Source: CAYMRB01 sp964392615
GTDB lineage: Bacteria > Planctomycetota > UBA8108
Assembly (NCBI GenBank): GCA_964392615.1
Contig: CAYMRB010000196.1
Span: 1 to 17,545 of the forward strand
Direction: 5' to 3'
Length of the DNA: 17,545 nucleotides
Below, piece by piece: positions 6,801 to 13,836 of this stretch (its first letter is position 1; the number at the start of each line of letters is the position of its first letter). The notes under the pieces are model-generated. The model ran no database searches. It saw nothing but the letters and a program-made list of their open reading frames with translations, and had not been told where the DNA came from. Made by a program: the position numbers and the translations under genes.

Positions 6801-8803
6801 GCTTCAAGTTCATCAGCTGGGACGCCGAGTACGCGTTCCTCGGCGGCGTCAACAACAACCGCACGCTCCCCCACCGCCGCGACGCCGACTCGCCGACGAA
6901 GTTCTACCATGCGATTCGCGTCAACACCGAGTACCAGACGCTCTTCGGCGATCATGTCCACCGCCACTTCTTTCACGACGGCGCGCTGACGCCAGAGGCC
7001 ATCGACGCGCGTTGGCTCGAGAGCGCCGACGAGATCTATCTCGCGCTGCAGGCGGAATCAGCCCGCTGGGGCGACTATCGGCGCGGCACGCCCTATCGAC
7101 CCGACGTCGAGTGGCGCGCGGAGGAACGCTACCTGCGCGAGGACTACTTCCCGGTTCGCACGGGCATCGTCCTCGAGCAGTTCCGTGCGCTCGATCTCTA
7201 CCCCGACGTCGAAGCTCCGGAGTTCAATCGCCACGGCGGCGACATCGAGCCGGGCTTCCGATTGACAATGTCCGCACCCGCGGGATCGATCTGGTACACG
7301 CTCGACGGCAGTGACCCGCGTCTCGAAGGCGGCGCGATCTCGCCCGAGGCGTCGGAGTACGGCTTCAGCGACCGCATCACGCTGCTTGGCTCCGGCGCTT
7401 CCGCGCGCGTGCACGTGCCTACCGACGATCGCCTAGGCCTCGACTGGACGAACGCCGACTTCAACGACGACGCGTGGACCGCCGGCACGACCGGCCTCGG
7501 CTACGAACGCACGTCCGGCTACGAAGACCTCATCGCGACCGATCTCAGCGACGCGATGGACGGCATCAACGCGACGTTCTACGCGCGCGTCGCGTTCGAC
7601 GTCGAGCGGCCGGAGGAACTCGACGCGCTGACTCTGCGCATGAAGTACGACGACGGCTTCGTCGCCTGGCTCAACGGAGTAGAGATCGCGCGACGCAACG
7701 CCCCCGAGATCCTCGCGTGGAATGCTTCGGCGACCGCGCCGCACACCGACGCGCAAGCCGTCGTGTTCGAGGACATCGACGTCTCCGAGCACCTCGAGCG
7801 ACTCGCGCCGGACCGCAACGTCCTCGCGATCCAGGGCATGAACTCGAGTGCAGGCTCGTCCGACCTGCTGATCGTACCGGAACTCGCGGCGACCGAGCTC
7901 GGAGGCGCGCTGCCGGATCTCGTATTCGAGGAGTCCACCCGCGCCAGAGCGCGCGCTCTCGTCGGTGACGAGTGGAGCGCGCTGACCGACGCGGTCTTCG
8001 CTGTCGACACCGGCCTGCGCGTCACCGAAATCCAATACCACCCGGTCGCGCTGGACGGCGACATCTTCGATCCGGACGAGTTCGAGTACATCGAGCTCAC
8101 GAACACCGGATCGGAGCCGATCGACCTGCGTGGCGTTCGCTTCACGCGCGGCGTCGAGTTCGACTTCACCACGAGCGCGGTGACCGAGTTGGCTCCAGGC
8201 GAGATCGTCGTGATCGTCGAGGACATCGCCGCGTTCGCGGCGCGCTACGATATCGGCGCGATCCTCGTCGCCGGAGCCTACTCGGGCAAGCTCGAGAACT
8301 CGGGCGAGACCTTGAAGCTCGTCGGCTCCCTCGACGAGACGATTCTCGAGTTCGCGTATTCCGACCTCTGGCATCCGTCGACCGACGGCGAGGGCCCCTC
8401 GCTCGTCATCGACGACCCCGGCGCCGATCGCTCGACCTGGAGCGACGGCGCGAGCTGGCACCCGAGCCGGTTCCCGCTTGGCTCCCCGGGATGGGCGGAG
8501 TCGGACGGCGACGGCGGCCTGCAGCGCCCCGGCAACCTGAACCAGGACGCGAACGTCGACATTTCGGACTCGATCGCGCTGCTGCGCTGGCTCTTCGGCG
8601 GCGCAGCCCAGCCGCTCCCCTGCGGCGACGGCACGCTCGGCGCGACGGGCAACATCGCCCTCATCGATGTCAACGACGACACGCGTGTCGACTTGAGCGA
8701 CGGAGTATACTTGTTAGCGTACTTGTTCCAAGGTGGATCGCCTCCCGTCCGCGGCACGTCGTGTGTGCCGATCGAGACGTGCCCGGATGCGTGTTCGCCA
8801 TAG
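3896..8803 (+). CDS. Giant secreted CotH-type kinase-domain protein with lamin-tail, LamG, Fn3-associated and dockerin-like modules (copy 1)
   Basis: The product is 1635 aa from the ATG at 3896, which is preceded by AGGGA. The in-frame ATG at 3836 lies in the terminator loop and would put 20 charged residues before the signal peptide. Modules in order: signal peptide 1-29; lamin-tail domain about 30-160 (PVISEFLAS, DWIEILN, LAPGEYLVVFASG); a beta-sandwich whose first part (169-202, ending GVGFD) is split from the rest (436-560, YDDGFVAYLNGVEVARRNAP) by a LamG domain at 213-422; Fn3-associated/chitobiase-like domain 585-667 (IRYTIDGSEPT); CotH kinase domain about 668-1102; a second Fn3-associated domain starting at 1104 (YTLDGSDPR) and resuming at 1341-1370 (RARALVGDEWSAL), with an intact copy of the beta-sandwich at 1169-1335 between; second lamin-tail domain 1372-1535; EF-hand-type dockerin-like tail 1546-1635. 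CotH landmarks are K796 (GATKLRYKLFED), the INGxYWGxYxxxE motif ending at E875, D953 (DWPGNYY) and D976 (FKFISWD). Family knowledge: CotH proteins are secreted atypical protein kinases. Activity and substrate here are inferred. Confidence 0.9.
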   Translation: MKNGWRIANIAAPLAVLLAVWIAPRDATCAPVISEFLASGSRLLDEDGDASDWIEILNPGPGAVDLSLWYLSDDAGNLRRWRLPDSPDLVLAPGEYLVVFASGKNRHGPQLHASFALSSDGEFLALVEPDGLTIAHAYAPSYPRQRDGASYGLTTHSETFVAADASASVLVPTDGTLGTAWPASDFAPGVEWTDGHLGVGFDRSEEPQVVPEGLVGYWSFDAHLDDAANGNDGVFRGAAEPNWVDGFDGEPLGAIRLDGVDDYVEVTHRVDLPIYDHAAFSVSMWVKGGPQPDKRVFSEGSASTSRPVFNIGTDNTGGSGAVDIYIRDAGGSTAHSHTHSASAAFDDAWHHIAWVDDDGDATLWIDGVRDTTNFSYARPDLPVNRTSIGAILRAADSHHFDGVIDDVSLWNRTLTPGEIVELAGGAHPTGIGGSGYRAHIRTDLEATMLDAGHSGAYLRVPFAPDDLDALATLTLRVRYDDGFVAYLNGVEVARRNAPADSTWNSLATLEREPADALTVEVIDLSDRLDLLRPDANVLAVHALNAAADDPDFLFAAELTGAGELVAEARYFTTPTPGAPNGGGSIDWVADTTFSVDRGLFFDPFDVAVDTATEGATIRYTIDGSEPTATHGEVYSGPLRIDTTTTLRAAAFRDGFEPSNIDTQSYIFPDHVLRQTRPAGYPTTWSGTPAAYDMNPAIVDDPDFADSMVDSLLSLQSVSVVLPFDSLIGPSGIYSNPQNSGRGWERASSLELLRADGRGGFQVDAGVRITGNRSRGPGNSPKHGLRFIFRGEYGATKLRYKLFEDSPVERFDTISVKPNAFDSWVSVDSSQRQGATYIRDHWVRDAQRDTGHPTSHGFWVHLYINGIYWGVYDLGERPDASFGASYWGGDKENWDAIKNHEEVVDGNITAYRELDALRATDLSTPDGWDAFRQYVDVENMTDYMIANMVAPATDWPGNYYMVRERRPGAGFKFISWDAEYAFLGGVNNNRTLPHRRDADSPTKFYHAIRVNTEYQTLFGDHVHRHFFHDGALTPEAIDARWLESADEIYLALQAESARWGDYRRGTPYRPDVEWRAEERYLREDYFPVRTGIVLEQFRALDLYPDVEAPEFNRHGGDIEPGFRLTMSAPAGSIWYTLDGSDPRLEGGAISPEASEYGFSDRITLLGSGASARVHVPTDDRLGLDWTNADFNDDAWTAGTTGLGYERTSGYEDLIATDLSDAMDGINATFYARVAFDVERPEELDALTLRMKYDDGFVAWLNGVEIARRNAPEILAWNASATAPHTDAQAVVFEDIDVSEHLERLAPDRNVLAIQGMNSSAGSSDLLIVPELAATELGGALPDLVFEESTRARARALVGDEWSALTDAVFAVDTGLRVTEIQYHPVALDGDIFDPDEFEYIELTNTGSEPIDLRGVRFTRGVEFDFTTSAVTELAPGEIVVIVEDIAAFAARYDIGAILVAGAYSGKLENSGETLKLVGSLDETILEFAYSDLWHPSTDGEGPSLVIDDPGADRSTWSDGASWHPSRFPLGSPGWAESDGDGGLQRPGNLNQDANVDISDSIALLRWLFGGAAQPLPCGDGTLGATGNIALIDVNDDTRVDLSDGVYLLAYLFQGGSPPVRGTSCVPIETCPDACSP

Positions 8804-8819
8804 ATCCTCCCCGAGAGAC

Positions 8820-11800
8820 ATGAACCGAATGAGATCCGCGCCGACCATCGTGCGTCTTCTGGCGTTGTTCGCGTGCGCCCTGCCATCAGCCTCCGCATTC
8901 GCTGATGGTCCGGTCATCAACGAGTTCCTCGCGATCAACCGCGACGGGATTCGCGACGGCGACGGCGACCACTCCGATTGGGTCGAGGTCCTCAACGAGG
9001 GACCGGAGACGGTCGACATCTCGGGCTATCACCTGACTGACGACCCCAGCCGACCGACCAAGTGGCAGTTTCCCGTCGCGGACGAGCTCGTGCTCGCGCC
9101 TGGCGACTACGTGCTCGTCTTCGCGTCCGGAAAGAACCGCCCCGACGTGGACGAGCTGCACACGAATTTCCAGCTCTCCGGCGAGGGCGAGTACCTGGCC
9201 CTGTTCCACTCCAACGGCTTCACGCCGGTACACGAGTTCAGCCCCGCGTATCCGCTGCAACGCCCGGACATCTCCTACGGGCTCAGCGCCGAAACGGCGA
9301 CGTTCGTCGACCGCGGCGCCGACATCGACTACCTCGTGCCATCGAACGGCGCGCTCGGCATGACCTGGGTCGACCCCGACTTCGCACCAGGGGCCAGCTG
9401 GACCCGTGGCACGACCGGCATCGGCTACGACACGGGCGAGGGCGGCGCGGATCTCCCCGCCGTCAGCACGTGGCTGTTCGACGGCGACACCAACGACAGC
9501 TCCGGTCCGAACGACGGCCAGGTCTTCGGTGGCGCCGGGTACGTCGAGGGCCACGACGGCACGCCTGAAGGCGCGATGCGCTTCGACGGCAGCAACGACT
9601 ACGTCGATGTGGCGCAGAACACGTTCCTGCCCGCATACGATCGACCAGCATACACGCTCGCGATGTGGGTCCGCGGCGATCCTCAGAACGACAAGCGCGT
9701 GTGGTCCGAGGGATCGAGCGCGAGCAGCACGCCGCTGTTCACGATCGGCACGCAGAACCGCGGCTCGACCGGCCAGGTCAGCGTCTTCATCCGCTACCCC
9801 GGCGGCGGCAGCCCTGGTCACGTCCTATCGGAAGGCATCGCCTTCGACGGCACCTGGCACCACCTCGCGTGGGTCGACACCGGCGGCAACGCGGCGCTCT
9901 ACATCGACGGCCAGCTCGACGCGACGGACTTCAGCTACTCGAAGCAGTCGATGGACCTGAACCTCACGTCGATCGGCTGCGTCCTGCGCGCGACGACGTG
10001 CTGCTTCTTCGACGGCGACATCGACGACGTGCTGCTGTTCGACGAGGCGCTCGGCGAGGACGAGATCGCCACGATCGCGGCCGGCGGCGGACCGGGCGGC
10101 GCGATCTTCGGCCGCTACATCGATACCGACGTCGGATCCGACCTCGCGAACGTCAACACGTCGCTCTACGCGCTGATCCCGTTCGGCGTCGACGATCCGG
10201 CGCTGTTCGACTCGCTCGTCCTGCGCATGCAGTACGACGACGGCTTCGTCGCCTGGCTCAACGGCGTCGAGGTCGCGAGCGGCAACGCTCCCGTAGAGCT
10301 CGACTGGCAATCCCGTGCGGCCGCCGATCGCGACAGCGCCGACGCGATTCGCAAGCAGAGCTTCAATCTCTCGGACAACGTCGATCTCCTCGCCCCGGGC
10401 GACAACATGCTGGCGATCCAGGGCCTCAACCGCGCGGCGGACGACGGCAACTTCCTGATCTTGCCGGACCTCGTCGCGTCCGGCTCACGCGCTCTGACGC
10501 CGCAGTATCTGCGCAACCCGAGCCCTGGAACACCGAACGAGGACGCGTTCGTCGACTTCGTCGCCGACACGACCTTCAGCGTCGACCGCGGCTTCTACGA
10601 CGCACCGTTCGAGGTGGAGATCACGTCCGAGACGCCCGGCGCGACGATTCGCTACACGACGGACGGCAGCGCGCCGACCACCGGCACCGGGACCGTCTAC
10701 GCCGGTCCGATCCTCATCGACACGACGACGACGCTGCGGGCCATCGCCTACCGGTCCGGCTGGGAGCCGACCAACGTCGACACACAAACGTACATCTTCC
10801 TCGACGACGTCATCCGTCAGCCTGCCTCGATTCCCGGCTATCCGAGCACGTGGGCCGGCCTGCGCGCCGACTACGCGATGGACCCGGAGGTCTGCACCGA
10901 CACGGACTCGCCGACCTTCCAGCCATCGATCCGCGAGGACCTGATGGCGATCCCGACGATGTCGATCGTGCTGTCTCGCGACGATTTCATGGGATCGTCC
11001 CGCGGCATCTACACTCACCCGACCAGCCGCGGAGTGGGGTGGGAGCGCGGCGGCTCGGTTGAGTACTTCACCGCGGACGGCAGCCGACCATCGTTCCAGG
11101 TCAACTGCGGCATCCGCATGCAGGGCGGCTCCAGCGCACGCACGATCGAGGGCAAGCACTCGTTCCGGCTCGTCTTCACGGAGCGCCATGGCCCGACAAA
11201 GCTGCGCTACAGGCTGTTCGAAGACTCCGACGTTGACGTGTTCGACACGCTCATCTTGCGCTGCTGCTCGACGGACTCGTGGCATTTCAAGGACGGTGGC
11301 GGCCGCTACCGACGCTGGGACTCGCAGTACATCCGCGACGTTTACATGCGCGACAGCCAACTCGCCATGGGCAAGCTGTCGGGCCGTGGCACCCACGTCC
11401 ACCTGTACGTCAACGGCCTCTACTGGGGTCTCTACAACCCGACCGAGCGCCCCGATGATTCGTTCAACGCCGAGCACCAGGGCGGCGAGAAGGAAGACTG
11501 GGACGTCATCAAGGACTTCTCCGAGCTCTTCCGTGGCCAATGGACCTCGTGGAACGAGATGATGAGCCTGGCCGGCGGCGGCCTGTCCACCGTGGATGCC
11601 TATCAGCGTATCCAGGGCAACTTCCCCGACGGCACGCGAAACCCCGACTACCCGGTCTACCTCGACGTCGAGAACCTGATCGACTACATGATCCTCCACC
11701 TCTGGGGATGCTCGGAGGACTGGCCCCACCACAACTGGTACTCGGCCCGCGACCGCACCGGCGCATCCGGCGGCTTCAAGTTCCTCTCATGGGACCAAGA

Positions 11801-13799
11801 GATCACGATGGACTTCGTGTTCCGCAACCGGATCAACGTGAGCAACAGCGGCTCGCCGGCGTTCCTCTACTCGCGCCTGCGGGCGAACCCCGAGTTCCGG
11901 ATCTGGTTCGCTGACCGCGTGCAGAAGCACTTCTTCCACGGCGGCGTCCTGACGACCGAGACCGCGCGGGACCGCTGGATGGAACGTGCGAGAGAGCTCG
12001 ACCGCGCGATCGTCGGCGAGTCGGCGCGTTGGGGCGACTTCCGCGACGACGTGCCCGATCCGAGCAACAGCGCGGCGGAGCTCTACACGCGCGAGGATCA
12101 CTGGCTCGTCGAGCAGGACAAGGTCATCAACGACTACATCCCCGAGTCGCGCCGCCTGGCGCTGGAGCGCTTCACGGCCGGTGACCTCTACCCGGACCTC
12201 GCGCCGCCTCGGTTCAACCAGCATGGCGGTGACATCGACCCGCCGTTCAATCTGTCGATGACGGCGATCGAAGGAGAGATCCACTACACGCTCGATGGCA
12301 CCGACCCCCGACTCGTCGGCGGTGAGGTGTCGCCGGACGCGGCGACGTTCGGGTTCGCCAGTGGCGAGACTCTCGTAGCTCCCGGTGCACCGGCGCGCGC
12401 GCTCGTGCCGTCGGACGGCAGCCTCGGTCTCGATTGGATCGCCACGGACTTCGACGACGCCGATTGGCGCGCAGGGACTACCGGCGTCGGCTACGAGCGC
12501 AACGCGGGAGGGGCGTACGAGGACCTGATCGGCACGGACATGGTCGACGTGATGGACCGCATCAGCGCGACGGTCTACATGCGCATCCCGTTCGACATCG
12601 ACGACGTCGGCGATCCCGACGCGATGAACCTGGACGTCAAGTACGACGATGGCTACATCGCGTATCTCAACGGCCAGGAGATCGCGCGACGCAACGCGCC
12701 GGACGACGCGACGTGGGACTCCGACGCGACCGCTTCTCATAGCGACACCCTGGCCGTGTTGTTCGAGAGGGTCGACGTCTCGGAGCACATCGGCCTGCTG
12801 CGCAACGGGCTGAACGTGCTCGCGATTCACGGCATGAACTCGAGCGCCTCGTCGAGCGACATGCTGATTCTCCCGCAGCTCTCCGTGAGCGAGGTTTCGG
12901 GAGGCGGCGTGCAACTTCTCGAGACGACGGTCGTGAAAACCCGCACCAAGTTCGGCGACGAGTGGAGCGCGCTCCAGGAGGCGATCTTCGCCGTCGACAC
13001 GGGGCTGCGGATCACGGAGATCATGTACCATCCGCTCGCAGCCGAGGAAGGCAGCCCGTTCGAGCAGGACGAGTTCGAGTTCATCGAGCTCCAGAACACG
13101 AGCGGCACGACGCTCGACATGGCAGGCGTCCGCTTCGTCGACGGCATCACGTTCGACTTCACGGACAGCGCGGTCACGAGACTCGCTCCGGGCGAGGTCG
13201 TCGTCCTCGTGGAGAGCCTCGCCGCGTTCGCGACTCGCTACGACCTCGGTGCCATACTCGTCGCCGGCCAGTACGGTGGCAAGCTGAGCAACACCGGCGA
13301 GAGGATCACCCTCGTCGGACCGCTCGGCGAGACGATCCAGGACTTCGAATACGACGACGCGTGGCACCCGGAAACCGACGGCACCGGCAGCTCGCTGGTG
13401 ATCGTCGACGCGTTTGCCGACCGCGCGGTCTGGGGCCAGAGCACAGGTTGGCGGCCGAGCCTCTTCGCTCTCGGATCGCCCGGGGTCGATGAGTCCGGAG
13501 GCCCCGCGGGCGGGCTCCAATTGCCAGGCGACACGAACCAGGACGGTCGAACCGACGTCTCCGACGCGATCGCGCTGCTCGGGCACCTCTTCGGCGGCTC
13601 CCACGCGGTGCTTGCCTGCGGCGACGGGACGGCCTCCGACCCGGCGAACGCGGCGGTCCTCGATGTCAACGGCGACGGCGGTGTCAACCTGTCCGACCCG
13701 ATCTGGTTCCTGGAGTACCTATTCCAGGGAGGACCTCAACCCGCGGCCGGAGTCGAGTGTATCCTGGTCGAAGGCTGCCCGAATGCCTGTCGGCCGTAG
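8820..13799 (+). CDS. Giant secreted CotH-type kinase-domain protein, paralogue of the preceding gene (copy 2)
   Basis: The product is 1659 aa from the ATG at 8820, 16 bp after the previous stop; the in-frame ATG at 8829 is equally possible because the ribosome-binding site (GAGAGA at 8813-8818) is weak and very close. Residues 1-28 form a signal peptide ending ASAFA. Module order matches the upstream gene: lamin-tail domain 31-165 (PVINEFLA, DWVEVLN); beta-sandwich start 170-203 (ending GIGYD); LamG insert 216-421; beta-sandwich remainder 431-556 (YDDGFVAWLNGVEVASGNAP); Fn3-associated domain 581-660; CotH domain 661-1125; second Fn3-associated domain from 1126, interrupted by an intact beta-sandwich (about 1191-1360) and resuming at 1362-1392; second lamin-tail domain 1396-1560; dockerin-like tail from 1570 (NQDGRTDVSDAIALL and DVNGDGGVNLSDPIWFL). 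CotH landmarks are K794, E876 (NGLYWGLYNPTE), D967 (DWPHHNWY) and D992 (FKFLSWD). No hairpin separates it from its neighbours, so it is probably co-transcribed with them. Kinase activity is inferred from the family. Confidence 0.9.
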   Translation: MNRMRSAPTIVRLLALFACALPSASAFADGPVINEFLAINRDGIRDGDGDHSDWVEVLNEGPETVDISGYHLTDDPSRPTKWQFPVADELVLAPGDYVLVFASGKNRPDVDELHTNFQLSGEGEYLALFHSNGFTPVHEFSPAYPLQRPDISYGLSAETATFVDRGADIDYLVPSNGALGMTWVDPDFAPGASWTRGTTGIGYDTGEGGADLPAVSTWLFDGDTNDSSGPNDGQVFGGAGYVEGHDGTPEGAMRFDGSNDYVDVAQNTFLPAYDRPAYTLAMWVRGDPQNDKRVWSEGSSASSTPLFTIGTQNRGSTGQVSVFIRYPGGGSPGHVLSEGIAFDGTWHHLAWVDTGGNAALYIDGQLDATDFSYSKQSMDLNLTSIGCVLRATTCCFFDGDIDDVLLFDEALGEDEIATIAAGGGPGGAIFGRYIDTDVGSDLANVNTSLYALIPFGVDDPALFDSLVLRMQYDDGFVAWLNGVEVASGNAPVELDWQSRAAADRDSADAIRKQSFNLSDNVDLLAPGDNMLAIQGLNRAADDGNFLILPDLVASGSRALTPQYLRNPSPGTPNEDAFVDFVADTTFSVDRGFYDAPFEVEITSETPGATIRYTTDGSAPTTGTGTVYAGPILIDTTTTLRAIAYRSGWEPTNVDTQTYIFLDDVIRQPASIPGYPSTWAGLRADYAMDPEVCTDTDSPTFQPSIREDLMAIPTMSIVLSRDDFMGSSRGIYTHPTSRGVGWERGGSVEYFTADGSRPSFQVNCGIRMQGGSSARTIEGKHSFRLVFTERHGPTKLRYRLFEDSDVDVFDTLILRCCSTDSWHFKDGGGRYRRWDSQYIRDVYMRDSQLAMGKLSGRGTHVHLYVNGLYWGLYNPTERPDDSFNAEHQGGEKEDWDVIKDFSELFRGQWTSWNEMMSLAGGGLSTVDAYQRIQGNFPDGTRNPDYPVYLDVENLIDYMILHLWGCSEDWPHHNWYSARDRTGASGGFKFLSWDQEITMDFVFRNRINVSNSGSPAFLYSRLRANPEFRIWFADRVQKHFFHGGVLTTETARDRWMERARELDRAIVGESARWGDFRDDVPDPSNSAAELYTREDHWLVEQDKVINDYIPESRRLALERFTAGDLYPDLAPPRFNQHGGDIDPPFNLSMTAIEGEIHYTLDGTDPRLVGGEVSPDAATFGFASGETLVAPGAPARALVPSDGSLGLDWIATDFDDADWRAGTTGVGYERNAGGAYEDLIGTDMVDVMDRISATVYMRIPFDIDDVGDPDAMNLDVKYDDGYIAYLNGQEIARRNAPDDATWDSDATASHSDTLAVLFERVDVSEHIGLLRNGLNVLAIHGMNSSASSSDMLILPQLSVSEVSGGGVQLLETTVVKTRTKFGDEWSALQEAIFAVDTGLRITEIMYHPLAAEEGSPFEQDEFEFIELQNTSGTTLDMAGVRFVDGITFDFTDSAVTRLAPGEVVVLVESLAAFATRYDLGAILVAGQYGGKLSNTGERITLVGPLGETIQDFEYDDAWHPETDGTGSSLVIVDAFADRAVWGQSTGWRPSLFALGSPGVDESGGPAGGLQLPGDTNQDGRTDVSDAIALLGHLFGGSHAVLACGDGTASDPANAAVLDVNGDGGVNLSDPIWFLEYLFQGGPQPAAGVECILVEGCPNACRP

Positions 13800-13836
13800 C
13801 TGACGTTCGGTCGCCTGCGATCTTCGAGGTCGGATC

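Noticed and set aside
8733..8819. Start of the second CotH gene at 8733, overlapping the first CotH gene
   Set aside because: It would add 29 Arg-rich residues ahead of a normal signal peptide and overlap the previous gene's tail out of frame.
11787..13604. Long minus-strand open frame of 605 codons opposite the second CotH gene
   Set aside because: Same reason: it mirrors a well-supported gene and shows low-complexity Arg/Val/Asp composition only.
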